Notes under the pieces: model-generated
The model's database searches: none
Seen by the model: only the letters and a program-made list of their open reading frames with translations
Told to the model about the DNA's origin: nothing
Assembly: GCF_000149955.1 (NCBI RefSeq)
Contig: NC_030986.1
Location: forward strand, 6,790,981 to 6,854,980
Length of the DNA: 64,000 nt
DNA from: Fusarium oxysporum f. sp. lycopersici 4287
Lineage: Eukaryota > Ascomycota > Sordariomycetes > Hypocreales > Nectriaceae
Direction: 5' to 3'
Position numbers and translations under genes: made by a program
Shown here: piece by piece, positions 45,808 through 57,230 of the stretch
How positions within the stretch are numbered: position 1 is the first letter of the stretch
Layout: each line of letters starts with the position of its first letter

Positions 45808-46788
45808 GATGAACAGGCGGGATCTCTCGGCTGCATCTCTCGCTTTTTATCCTTCTTGCCGTACGTACCTCGATGCCATTGTGGAGGGAAAGTCTTTACC
45901 ACCCTACTCAGTCGGGGATGTCAGCTCTTGAGGTCCTAACTTTAGAGACAAACATGTTTTATCTTGCACAGTGACTGCGCATCCTCTAGCAGGCGTTCAG
46001 AGACGTGGAATCTACAATAATGGTGGGGTATTAGGGCGCTAATAATTGCGAGAGCTGATTTAAAAGGAAGGAGGCTATTAATAGTATAGACCATTAGGCT
46101 CAAGGCTTTAGTTTTAGAGGATACATTTCGGTCCTTAAATAAGGAATGCGCCGGCCGGACTAGATACGAGCTGTCAAGAGTCTCACGCCGATACCTTCTG
46201 TTATACAGATACCTTCTATCCGAGCTTGCTAGAAACCATCCAAAGAACTAAATATATAGCAGTCTCAGCTCTGGCAGCTGCTGCTAAGTACACCCGACCC
46301 TAACTATAAAGGCTAACTTTTCGTCCCTCCCCACCAAAAGGCAGCCACTAGTAGCTAGTATTCTAGCGCTAATTTATGCTACTTAAACTCAAAATTAGCT
46401 GTGCCCCAATTTGCGGGCGCAGCTATTATTTAGAGGATAGGCTCGTGGATCTTGCCTAGTGCTCCATACCAAAATAAATTCTACGTAGAATTTATTTGTT
46501 TTATGTCAAACAACCCAGGGTAGAATTGATTTTTACAGGAGAGTAGAATTTAATTTCTAGACCCACCTAACAGGGAGTAGGCTTGAATTTTGCAAGGGGT
46601 ATACTTTATTTAGATTAAGGTTAATTAAATTAATGATAAGACGTGTCGTTAGTGAAAGGGCGCAAGTACATGTAATTTATAGTATGTATTTACTAGTAAT
46701 ACTCTTCTTAAATGGTTTATAGAGATCCTCTCCCCTTAACCAACACTGAGATATAGGGAGTATATACCTAATTGCAGTGTGCTCGTGG
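45808..46788. other. AT-rich decayed region with palindrome
   Basis: Frequent stops and TA-rich sequence; no gene. A perfect 26-bp palindrome (half AAATAAATTCTAC) lies at 46472-46497. GCTCGTGGATC occurs twice, at 46441 and about 46781, in similar flanks, and may frame an inserted small element. Confidence 0.45.
46472..46497. repeat. Perfect 26-bp palindrome
   Basis: The half AAATAAATTCTAC is followed directly by its reverse complement. It could be a hairpin or a dimer site, or the fused ends of a small transposon. Confidence 0.85.
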
Positions 46789-46789
46789 A

Positions 46790-47615
46790 TCTGACCTAAT
46801 GGGAGCCGTAAGCCGTGCGGGGCAGGATGCTAACGGTCTGGAAAATACGGCAAAGGCTGCGGCGAAGCAGTATCACGATGCCATCCGACAACGCAAGAAC
46901 AATCATTAGAAGGAGTTTCTAGTAGATAACGATAATATCTGGAAAGCAGCCAAGTATATAAAGTCTAGGGATAAAGGCAACTTTTAGGAGGGTACCCTAA
47001 CTCGGTAGGGCAGATGGAACAAAAATGACAAATTATTAAGAGCAAGCTGAAGAGCTTCTTACTAAGTTCTTCCTGCCACTACCAGATAATATTAAAGACA
47101 AAGGGCTATAGTATTAAAGAGCCACTATAATAATACCTAACCTGACTTTAGAAGAAGTAGAATATTAACTATAGGCAATAAAATCATAAAAGGCACTAGG
47201 AGAATATAGGCTATTAGCAATTATCTAGAAGTAAGTTTAGCCCTTAGTAAAATATAATATCCTTACTATCTTTTAGGTATTACTAAAGGAAGATATGATA
47301 CTAGATTAATAGAGATATACTTAAATTATCCTACTTAAGAAGCCAGGTAAAGATAATTATATAATTATAAAAGCATAGAGGCTAATCTTACTTCTTATTA
47401 TATTAGGTAAGGTATTAGAATTAGTTATTACTAAGAGAATCTCCTATATAATAGAGACTTATAGACTTCTTCTAACTAACTACTTTAGTATATATAAGCA
47501 GTAATTAGTAGAGTAAGCCCTTATATTTCTATAAGAGTATATGTTCTTAGCTTAGTATTTATATTATATTATAAGCCTTATTAGTTTTAATATAAAAGGT
47601 ATATATAATGGCATA
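46790..47615 (+). pseudogene. Tad-like LINE reverse transcriptase, RIP-decayed
   Basis: Interrupted frames spell AVSRAGQDANGLENTAKAAA, FLVDNDNIWKAAKYIK, LLKKPGKDNYIIIKA, LILLLIILGKVLELV and ISFNIKGIYNG, the order found in Tad/I-clade reverse transcriptases. Dozens of stops and a strong AT shift indicate RIP. It ends where the pogo MITE begins, inside the DxxxAYD-type motif. Confidence 0.75.
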
Positions 47616-47617
47616 TA

Positions 47618-48068
47618 ACGTACATGATAAGCGAGTGGACCAGACAAGTGAGTGGACCAAAAAGTTTTTCTTTAGTATTTACACCTTAAGATCTAGTATC
47701 CTTAATAAGCTATTAAAAATCAAAATTAACTTAATAAAAGCTAATACTTATATAATATATCAAATCTATAATATACCTTATATAATTAAGCATTTTAAAA
47801 ATATATAAAATTTACTTATGAAATAATTAAGAAATATCTTATTCGCACCGTCTTTTTTAAGTCTTTTAAGTTTTATAAGCTAGATAAATTTTTAAAAAAT
47901 TCTAGAAAAATACTTATATAGACGATTTTAAGTTAAGCATTCAACAGCTATTCGTACTTATATTTTAGACTTAAATAGCATATTTTAAGAATTTTAAAGT
48001 TCAGCATTTAAGGTATACAGTATAGTTGGTCCACTCACTTGTCTGGTCCACTCGCTTATCATGTACGT
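47618..48068. mobile_element. Pogo MITE with GAGTGGACC words
   Basis: A 451-bp element flanked by TA (47616-47617 and 48069-48070). The ends read ACGTACATGATAAGC, GAGTGGACC, AGACAAGT, GAGTGGACC on the left; the right end matches inverted with one change. The body is AT-rich and codes for nothing. The word matches the right end of element A (26571), so it was probably moved by that subfamily's transposase. Confidence 0.85.
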
Positions 48069-48286
48069 TATAGCATTTTAATACTTTAATAAATTAATTA
48101 AAAATTAAATAAAATTATTTCTTGTGATAGTGTAGCTTATTATATAATAAGGTATTTTTAAAAGATTTTTAATTACTTTATTTTATATAGAAAATCTTAA
48201 AATACAGTGTATTTCACAGTGTATATAGACTTTAAAGTTTATAGCTATATAGAGTTTTTTTTCAAAACTCTAAGAAAATTAACATA

Positions 48287-50146
48287 ACGTACACGATAAG
48301 CATGCCGATCAGACAAGCATGCCGATCAAAAATCTCAACTCTCCTAAGATAAATCGCAATAAAAACACAACAGACCATCTGATCAATTGAAATTAACTAC
48401 TATACTCATCTCCAGAGGCCTCAATACCCTCCTGACAGGTTCTTGCATTATGCCCAGTCTTACCGCAAGTCCCGCAACGCCGAACCCTCGGTCGCGCCGA
48501 ACTTCCTTGACCACCACTTCTTGATGATTCAGCCATTACCTGTATATCTACATCCATCTGATCAATTAGATCCCGACCTTCCTGTATAGTCATACTCCCT
48601 CTATTCCGTAGGCGGGTTCTTTTTGCCCTGTGCCGCCGGCTAAGTATCTCATTTGCCTGTCGAAGCTCTCGGTTCTCGGCCTCTAGTAGGGCAGTCTTAT
48701 GCATATTTCTCTTTACTGCCTTAGTAAGAGACTGAAGAGCTTCAAGAATTGATTCTGGGGAGCTACTGTGATATCTTCTGATTCGTCTCTGTAGGTATTC
48801 AGACTGGGATCCAGCCTCAAGAGCTGTTCTTGGGGTCCTTGAAGTCCAAGATTGAGCTTGTTGGGCCTCCTCCTCAACAGGCGTTGGAGTCCGTAGCTGC
48901 ACATCAAGTTTTGAGATCACAACTTCCGGGTCAAAAGGAACAAGACCGGCTCCTCTAAAACCCCCTTTGATATTTGCCTCGGTCATAGTCAATTGAAAGG
49001 CGGCGTAAAAGGCCGGGAAGAACTCGGTCTTGGAAATATGGGTTATAGACCTTCTGATCAGATGCTCTATTTCTCGACCATATGCCTTTTTCAGCGGCCC
49101 AAAACACCCAACATCAAGGGGCTGAAGTAGGTGGGAAGAATGAGGTGGCATACAGAGCGTGATGATATTGTTCTCTTCACAATATATCTGGAAGTCAGCC
49201 GAATGGTGGCTTTCGTGACCATCAAGGATCAGAAGACGATAGGCACCAACTGATCGGTCGGTTGTACATCGATTGAAGTGCTTTAGCCACTCAAGACCCG
49301 TCTCATTATCCGTCCAACCATTTTGGGTTGTGGCAATAGCCCAAGTGGCCGGGAGGTTGCTTTCTCGGTACCAATTAGCAAGGTGATATTGGCCTGCAAC
49401 CACGATAAATGGATCAATCGCCTGACCTTCTGTATTGATCGCTTGAATCGCTGTAACCCATTCCCGGTTTCCAGGCTGGACTGATTTTGGCCGTCCACGC
49501 CTTTCCGAGCTAGTAATAACTATAGCGCTTGATATCACGCCCATCATAAAGCCGGTCTCATCAAAGTTCCAGATATCATCTGATCGGATGCCATACTTCG
49601 CGATTGTGTTCTGTACGAGCCTGAACCAATTGCGAATAGCGATTGGATCTTCGCATTTGGCCCTCTGATAGTCATATTTCCTCTGAAAACGCGTCTTGAG
49701 CTCTGGTTGCCGCTTAATAAAATTGATAGCCCAGCGCTTGCCAACTGGTGATGCATCGCGATCAGCAAGCAGTCGATTCGCCATTTCTTCAATATCGCGA
49801 TGCCGGGAAGGAAATCCTCGCGAATCTAGGTCAAGGATATACTGGACTATAACCTGTTCCTCCAGATCACTCAGTTTCCGTGACTTTGGAACCCAATCGC
49901 AACGTGCAGAGATACCGTTATGTCGGGCATGGAGGGTTGAGAAGTTCACATCATAGACCTTTGCAGCTCGTCGCAGACTTAATTTTGGGTCTGCCCGATA
50001 GGCCTGAAGTGCAAGAAGGATTTGAGCCTCTTTATTAGATTGAGACATATTATTTGGTTGAGAATCAATTGATCAGATAGTTAGATGTAAGGTTGAGGGA
50101 TTTTTGATCGGCATGCTTGTCTGATCGGCATGCTTATCGTGTACGT
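48287..50146 (-). mobile_element. Pogo element B, complete (1860 bp)
   Basis: TA flanks at 48285-48286 and 50147-50148. Both ends read ACGTACACGATAAGC, then ATGCCGATC twice, 17 bp apart with AGACAAGC between. The ends match each other closely and the transposase gene is intact, so it looks recently active. Confidence 0.92.
48393..50048 (-). CDS. Pogo-like DD35D transposase B, intact (551 aa)
   Basis: Domain order: psq-type HTH (about 1-55) with recognition-helix residues NFSTLHARHN at 35-44; CENP-B/Tc5-type HTH (about 60-130); DDE core with Asp163 (NFDETGF), Asp276 (ILDGHES) and Asp312 (QPLDVG), 35 residues between the last two; coiled coil (about 450-490); a C-terminal CCHC zinc knuckle, CGTCGKTGHNARTC. 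No introns or lesions. It cuts and pastes its element at TA sites. The CCHC knuckle is a shared feature of this subfamily. Confidence 0.95.
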   Translation of the reverse strand: MSQSNKEAQILLALQAYRADPKLSLRRAAKVYDVNFSTLHARHNGISARCDWVPKSRKLSDLEEQVIVQYILDLDSRGFPSRHRDIEEMANRLLADRDASPVGKRWAINFIKRQPELKTRFQRKYDYQRAKCEDPIAIRNWFRLVQNTIAKYGIRSDDIWNFDETGFMMGVISSAIVITSSERRGRPKSVQPGNREWVTAIQAINTEGQAIDPFIVVAGQYHLANWYRESNLPATWAIATTQNGWTDNETGLEWLKHFNRCTTDRSVGAYRLLILDGHESHHSADFQIYCEENNIITLCMPPHSSHLLQPLDVGCFGPLKKAYGREIEHLIRRSITHISKTEFFPAFYAAFQLTMTEANIKGGFRGAGLVPFDPEVVISKLDVQLRTPTPVEEEAQQAQSWTSRTPRTALEAGSQSEYLQRRIRRYHSSSPESILEALQSLTKAVKRNMHKTALLEAENRELRQANEILSRRHRAKRTRLRNRGSMTIQEGRDLIDQMDVDIQVMAESSRSGGQGSSARPRVRRCGTCGKTGHNARTCQEGIEASGDEYSS

Positions 50147-50202
50147 TAGCTTATTTTAGGACTTATTTATAAGCTATTAAAATTTTAGCCATTTTAGGCT
50201 TA

Positions 50203-53084
50203 CCCGTTGGCTCATGCCGCGAGGCGGGGCGAGCCAACTAAGCAAGCTTAGTTGGGCCCAAAAGTGTGAGACGGCACAAAAGTGTGAGACAACCGAATGG
50301 ACCGGTTTTTGGTGCTGTTTGCGGCATTTCCTGTTCTTCAACACTCTCATCAGGTCAAAAAAATATGAAAATTGCTGGAATTATAGAAATGAAGCTTCTT
50401 GTGATAATATATTTGCTATTGACTATATGTGACTGGGCGAAATAACTGCTGCGGCGCCCAAATGGCTTCCTAATTAAGAACGACTTCTCATGCATTTCTC
50501 ACGCAATTTGGAGGTGTTATTGTTCATCATAAAGTGCCTGAGTGGCCTCTAAGGCTTCGGCTTCCTCTATCATCCGATTGATGAAGGCATCGTCATACCG
50601 GGCGTGGTGTTGAGGCGGGCATGGTGTTGAGGGTATCATCGGAAGGGAGGACTCGCGGTCTAGTAGGCAGGGCGGCGATGAGGGCATCTTGAGATCATCT
50701 TCATCAGATAAATCATTATCTTCATCCTCATCCTGATCGGCCGGCGCTTGTGTGAGCGTGAAATCGACGGTATCATCGCTGCAGAGAAGTCGTGATAAAT
50801 CGGCTGACGAGAGGGGCTTATCTGCAAAGCGTGCTTTGCGAATAGCCTCACGGGCTTCCGGGGCAAGCTGGGTATCGATCGTAAAGAAATCCTCCTTCTT
50901 GTTCAGTTGAGAACGTATCTCAGCTCGTGAGGCGTCATATGAGGCATATTCAACATCCTTTCCGGTGTGTTCGAGCCACTGTTTAAACTGTAACCTCTTT
51001 TCAACGCCGTTGACGATAACCTCCTTCTTCTTCCGCCACTCATCTCTTATCTCCTTCATCTGCTGGATTGCAAAAGATCGAAGATTCCGAAGCTGAAGTC
51101 GCTGTTGTGCCTTATTTCCTGCATTTACATCCTCAGTATGCTGTTCTCGAAGCTCTTCTAAGCTCACATTGTGAATATATTCTCCTACCGGTTTTGCTCG
51201 CTTGCCGCGCTTTCTCTGGTGATATCTCTTCTCGATACGCCCTTGGCGATCTTCAACGTGATTCCTCACGATATCTTCAAGCACAATAGCTTCACTGACG
51301 ATCTTCCGGACCGACTCCAGTCCCCTGAGCGTTGGGGAGCTCAGAATATCGTGATAGCAGTTACTGACATCTCTTGCTGTATCAGAGGCCAAAGGGAACC
51401 GATTTTCCGCCGGTAAAAGCGAAGATAAAGCCGGGTCAATAGCCTTACGCGTCTTCAGCTTCTTTTTTAGAAGATAGCTGACTGCAGGCACCTCGGTGGG
51501 CGGGAAGATTCCTGACTTTTCGAAGCCTGTGATGATGTGGGCCGGCGTGAAGCCTTCATCAAAGATCTCCTGAGGTAATGAGGATTAGTATGTGAAAAGC
51601 GGGGTATTTGAGAGAAGGTTAAAGCTGATTACACATACCTTGAAGGAGCCGGCAAAGTCACGGCGGTTGAAGCTCAAATTTCCCTTCCGCAAAGCATCTC
51701 GCAGCCTTTTTTGGTGTGCATTCTTTAACCACTGAAAAACACCAAGATCCATTGGTTGAAGCATGTGAGTTGAATGAGGAAGAAGGAAGGCAACGAGGAT
51801 ATTAAATTTTATACAGTATTCTCGAAAGGCGAAAGAGCCGTGACCGGAGAAGCCGTCGATAACGAGCAACCGCCACACGAGATCCTCTTCAGCCTTTCCT
51901 TCCGTGCCCGGAGGCTTGTCATATAAAGCGGCAGCATTAGAAGGGCTTTTTAGGTGCTCGTTACACCCAAACCACTCTTCAAAATCCAGCTGACGATGTT
52001 GAACTGCTGCAGACTTATCCCAAGACTTCCGGTTGAAGTCTCTCGCCCACTCGAGCGTTATATCGCCATTCGAGAACGCTGTATCTGACTGTGCAAACCG
52101 CATCTCGAGATCGCCTTCTATATTCGCCCACTCGAGCGTTGGAAAGGCTTTGAAGATAAGCCACGGCGGAGTGGTCTCTCCGGCGGCGTTACCTGTACCG
52201 ATCACGGTACAAGTCTCTCGATCATTAGGGGAATATACCTCTGTTGCCGCCTTCTTATTAGTACGTACAACGAGGCATTGTACTCGCTCTCGCAGTATTC
52301 CGACTCTAATACCTGCTTGATCAGCATTCCAGATTTCCGAGGCGCCGATTCCGTATCTCGTGATAACCTCATCGAGCCGCTTGAACCACTGCTTCGTCTC
52401 CTCCACGCCGGCTTCCTCATACTCATAGCGCGCCGCTTCCTTCGCCTTCAATATCGAGGTATCAAGCTCAGGATGATCGTCACGGAAGCGCCTGTACCAC
52501 ATCTTCCCAACCGGCTTGGCATCAGCATCACGGCGGCTTCTTATAGTGTTGACTGCATCCACAATCTCGCTTTTAGAAGCTGGAAGACCGGACTTCTGCA
52601 TCCACATAACGAAGCTCACGATAGCCTCATCTTCATCATCCGAAAGAAGTCGCGGCCGGCCCATATTTGGCTGAATAACTAGTTCATAATCAAGGGTATT
52701 AGCAGCTTCAAGCTGCTTGATAATCCGAGCAATAGACGGCCTCTTAGAGCCGGGATATCGTCGTTCAGCATCGCGGAGAGAGAGAGCCTTCTTTGGCCCG
52801 TTGGAAGCATCACGAGATAAGCCCTTTTGGAGTCGTTGGCGTGAAATAACCACTGCCTGAGCAGCTTTAATGTTAGGTATTGACGGCATAATGCAAGTGG
52901 ACAGAAATGGTACTTTTTTTACTAATTGGCGTCTAGATTTGCATGAAAATCACATAGAAAATCAATGAAATTCGAGACAGCCGGCGGTGAGGGGTTGTCT
53001 CACACTTTTGTGCCGTCTCACACTTTTGGGCCCAACTAAGCTTGCTTAGTTGGCTCGCCCCGCCTCGCGGCATGAGCCAACGGG
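50203..53084 (-). mobile_element. Complete 2.88-kb DD35D element with 92-bp identical terminal repeats
   Basis: TA flanks at 50201-50202 and 53085-53086. The outer 92 bp are identical inverted repeats starting CCCGTTGGCTCATGCC. They contain a palindrome with 10-bp arms (CCAACTAAGC) and AAAAGTGTGAGAC twice, 18 bp apart. The transposase is intact. It lies 56 bp from element B. Identical ends and an open gene point to very recent insertion. Confidence 0.93.
50517..52889 (-). CDS. Pogo-superfamily DD35D transposase, large form (767 aa, one intron)
   Basis: Exon 1 is 52889-51639 (417 codons) and exon 2 is 51569-50517, with a 69-nt intron (GTATGT...CTCAG) in phase 0. The N-terminus has an HTH around RDAERRYPGSKRPSIARI and a CENP-B-type HTH (GLPASKSEIVDAVNTI). 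The core has IWNADQAGIRVG, LLVIDGFSGHGS and HMLQPMDLGVF, with 35 residues between the last two Asp. The Glu usual after the first Asp is Gln, as in other large fungal members. Exon 2 adds a basic coiled-coil region and an acidic stretch (DQDEDEDNDLSDEDD). No lesion was found. Confidence 0.93.
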
Positions 53085-53086
53085 TA

Positions 53087-54351
53087 ATGGGGGGAATTGG
53101 AGGGGTACCACGTTCTCTTAATGAGAACTAGCGCCAGCTTCTTACCTCTAAGTTTCAGCCATCAGCGTCATATTTTCCATCGATCTCCTGATACCACATA
53201 AACTCTGTATTGGAGCCATGGAGAGCGTCGGATGTCTGCTATGTGGTAGTTGATGACCAGTAGGCGCTCTTGCCGGTTGCTCTTGAGGCTCCGCAGACAC
53301 TGTGGACCGTCAATTTGTCGGCTTCAGTCGGAGGTGACATGACGCTTAAGATCGCGCCGCGGATAACTCAAAGTCTGCCCAAGCAAGTTGTGCGTTCTTA
53401 ATTACATCTATTTTGACTGGTGGTCACTGCATATGTAACCTGTGTCACCGACATCATAAGTGCGTTTTCCACATGTTCAATCCCGGCGCGGGCGAATCGT
53501 CGTATTGCAATTAACAAACCGTGAGAACGAGATCTTTGGGCTCAACAAGCCACAAAAGAACTCAATGGGCTTCAACCGTTCATTGCATCTACACCCGCAT
53601 TGTTTTGACTCGAGGCAGCACGCCACGACCACCACGCGTCCACCAACGACAGCGACGATATCTGAGCAGCAGTACAACCCACGGGGAGTCTGACGGCGGA
53701 GCCCAAATCTTTCGAGTGTCGCCAAACTTTCCACTTTTACTGGCGTAGTGAGTTCTTTTTACGTCATCGTCATTCTCCGCTCCTGCCCCAAATCCAGCGC
53801 CTAGACGCTGTACACTGCGCGCCGCGCTGCACATTGTTCACTAAATTGGAGAGAAGGCATTGCAAGTCAAGCTACCGCTGTCAATTAGGCAATCTATACG
53901 TCTCTGACCTGCTATACCGAGTACGGCTTATGGGCCATGGCAAGGTGGCTCGAAACTCTCCAACCGGTCCGCAACGGTACCGCAGGACAAGTTTCCCAGC
54001 AGTGTCCCTGATATCCGGGAGTGGTTAACATGTGATTATGACTGATTGCCAAGATAAAGAGGGTTTTTTCACTGTAAAATGGCACCTTGCAGAGAGTGCC
54101 ATTCATGATGTCACTCTATCGCTTTCATGGCGTAGCTACTCCTCTCTCTTCTTCAATCTCGATTGCTATGGGCCATTATTGGCACGGCGGCACGCCCAAG
54201 TTGTTGGGATCTCAACCTACCTTTTCTCGCCAACGGTCGCACACACCGGAGCTGCCCTCGAGATCAGGGGCAAATTCTAACAACCCAAAAAACCGGAGCT
54301 TCCATTACACCTCAAAACGAGCAGCCTGGATATACTTCTGTATGACGTGGG
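53087..54351. other. Upstream region of the Reg1-like gene
   Basis: No separate gene was recognised. The last 300 bp include several overlapping frames (for example SLYRFHGVATPLSSSISIA) that are probably 5' leader or a missed first exon. Confidence 0.4.
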
Positions 54352-56086
54352 GTGTGTAGGAGGCAGCTCTATGAACCATCTATCCAGATGGCCGCCCTAC
54401 CCTCCTCCGAAGGGAGCAGCTACTTTATTTTCTCGGAAATGGAAGAATGCCATTCTCCCTCGCAACTGGCGGGCAGGACAACGACGTCTCAGTCTGGAGC
54501 AGACCCAACGAGCGACCCATGCTCTCAGTCTCTTGAACATCCAGACACCGCAGCCTCTTCAGCTTCCTCGACGCCTCCTATCTACGGCGAATCAATGGAT
54601 ATGTCCTGTTCCTCGACACCATTTGCGGATATTTCCACCCCATCCGATTATAATGACGGAATTCACCAGGTCAAGCCGTCGGCAGAGCACGCTTGGTTAC
54701 CCCAATTTCAGAAAGACGGTTTCTTTGTAGCACCGGACGATGGCCTGGAACGCCGGTCGGATCTCAAGGCGGGCGACTCATACTACGCCTCTTCTATTGA
54801 CAATGATAATCCGGCTGATACGTCAACATGGGGTTCGCCAGAATTAGGAAAGTTCCACGAGCGCGCTGAAGTTAATACTGCTATTGACGCCCAGCCGTGG
54901 AGGAATATCGACTACCTTTCTCATGACTGGAAGGAGGAAGAAATCCTGTCATCATGGAAATATATTTCCACCCGCCGAGGAGAGGACCCCAATAGCGCCC
55001 GTTTGGAGAATGCATGCTGGAGAACATGGACAAAATATAAAAGCCTGAAGACTGTGTCTCCCAAAACGCTCAACTGGTAGGGACATGATGTTATTAGGCA
55101 CGAATATCAAGCTAACTTTGTGCAGGCTGAAAGATAGCGATGTGAGTTGGCTATATGGCCCCGTTCAGCAAGGTGCTAGCAAGATCTACTGTACGCAGAC
55201 TGGACCTTGTGGTGCCTCATTGCTCCAGCCCAACTTACTAGTCAATTCTAACAGGAAGAGTATCCTGAAGAAAAGGAGCATATCAGATATCATACTGCCG
55301 AGGCCATTGTCAACATCATCCTTACCCCAGCAGGTAACCCCAGTGGCCCAGGCGAGACAGAAAGACAGCCGGCGATTAAAAGAGCTTTCTTTTGATCGCG
55401 CAGTGACGATGGATCACAATATATTCCCCTTCCCTTCGATGCCAATGAGCTGTGATACCTCTAGTATGCTACCATCGTCAGCATACAGTGGGATCTCATC
55501 GTCAGGTCTTGAACGTAAACACATCCACTTCAATTATGAAGTCGAGCAATGTATCGCCGTTGAAGTTAAAGACGACGACGATGACGACGACTGCGATATC
55601 AGTACCGATACCAATTCCGAAGACGGAATGATAATGAAGCTGGACAGGTCGCGAAAGACGGCGAAGGAGGGCAATCCAGTACTCTCTGATGGAAAGACGA
55701 TCGCGATGCTTCCATCAACAACACTAAAACATCGAGAACATGTACAAGTCCCAGAAACGGTCATACGCTACACCTCTAGCGCCTTACAAGAGGCGCCTCG
55801 TCCACCTAAAGCGTCAGGTAGATTCTCCGAGGATTTAATTGATACCGATACAAACTCAGGCTGGTACACATATGGGGCTTTCGAAGAACATGATCCGCAT
55901 CACATTACTTCTACAGACACCTTGACCGCCGAGCCAGCTGGCATGCGTCGCACTCAGTCTAACATGTTTATGCCCTATGAGGAGGCGGCCACGTGTTCAA
56001 ACAAAGGGATGTTTTGTCGCGTTATTGACACCGTTAAAACAGCCAGGGACATAGCCTATGTTATTTGGAATAGTGGCTGGAGATGA
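54352..56086 (+). CDS. Reg1-like regulatory subunit of PP1 (glucose repression)
   Basis: Exons 54352-55076 and 55126-56086 with a 49-nt intron (GTAGGG...GTGCAG, branch GCTAAC); the junction reads N-W-L-K-D. ATG 54388 is an equally good start. The N-terminal domain has NIDYLSHDWKEEEILSSWKYI and ARLENACWRTWTK, the DUF1752/GATA-like region. Then come KSILKKRSISDI, a PP1-docking KHIHFNYEVEQCIAV, an Asp run and the block TIAMLPSTTLK. The C-terminus is VIDTVKTARDIAYVIWNSGWR. In yeast Reg1 brings PP1 (Glc7) to the Snf1 kinase; the same role is inferred. No lesion was seen. Confidence 0.87.
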
Positions 56087-56269
56087 AACTTTGGAACGAT
56101 GGAGACAGTTTTACCTCTTGAAATGGCGACTCTCTTTCCTTCCTTGCCAGTCCATCTCTATTGTGAGCGTAGCTGCCGGTGTGCCAGTGCCAAACCACCA
56201 AGCCATCGTAATGTATATACCTGTGGGAGCACTGAGCTGCCCGCTTAAATCTAGCCGTCCCCGTTTGGC

Positions 56270-57190
56270 GCTGTTGCCGGTCGTGCCACCATAGAGAAGC
56301 TTAGAAGAGACGGAAACAGAGTCAATCTCATTTGGCTACCACCCGAAAGCGAGCTCAAAATTCAGAAGACAGCCAAGATGTCAGCCCGTTACGCAATGGA
56401 GCCGTACATGACGCCACAGAGAGGATTCGCCAAAGCGAAGACCACAATTCTCAATCGAACGAGGGCAGATCTGCGAATGGATAGGAAGCTACCAGATGGA
56501 GTTGGCAGGCATTCTAGAAAGATCGACTCAGCTCTGCCTGGTAAACATACCCCCCTGCTGTACGATCAACTATTATGGAAAGAAGCCAGCGTGCTTGCGC
56601 AGCTCAGAACCGGAATGGCGCGACTGAACGGTTATCTATATCAGATTAGGGAAGTACCGACAGATGAGTGCCCATGCGGGCGGGCAAAGGAAACGGTAGA
56701 GCATTTCCTCTTCCGTTGCATAAAATGGACAGAACAGCGCAAAGAGAAGCTTGAGTATAGGGAGGAAAAACGCTGCAATCTTTCATTTTACCTAGGAGGT
56801 AAGGCAGTATCAGATAGACAGGAATAGACACCAGACATGGACGCGGTGCAGGCCACAATCAGGTTCGCGATCGCTACAGATCGCCTGGAACAAAGATGAC
56901 GTGAACACCGCTAATCAATCGATTCTAAACCCATCTAATAACAGCTACCCTTCGAACAACCAAAAGCAAGCATTGCTTCAGCCGCAGAAGACAGGAAACT
57001 GAACACTTGGAGGAAATGGGCTTCAACTTGACTTGCTGCTGACACCCTGGAGGGCCAAGGAGAAGAGTGATGACTATACTGGAAAGAACAAGGTGAGATT
57101 CTCAGGGGTTTAACGAGAGCAAAGCAAAAACTAGAGAGATGTATGTTATCTTAGCTTCAGAGCCCTCTGGGCGTTGGCCTACCGGGCGTA
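56270..57190 (+). pseudogene. Tad-like LINE, 3' end only
   Basis: 5'-truncated. The frame 56378-56827 has the C-terminal end of an ORF2: LRTGMARLNGYLYQIREV and CPCGRAKETVEHFLFRCIKW, a Cys/His motif typical of Tad-clade LINEs, ending at TAG. The 3' region to GGGCGTAATAGA follows. It is a little-mutated counterpart of 35694-36055. Confidence 0.82.
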
Positions 57191-57191
57191 A

Positions 57192-57230
57192 TAGACTTGT
57201 GTGCGTGCGTGTGTGTATGTGTGTGTATTA
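57192..57230. repeat. TG-rich microsatellite at the LINE 3' end
   Basis: GTGTGCGTGCGTGTGTGTAT follows the LINE tail; it may derive from the simple-sequence end of the insertion. Confidence 0.7.
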
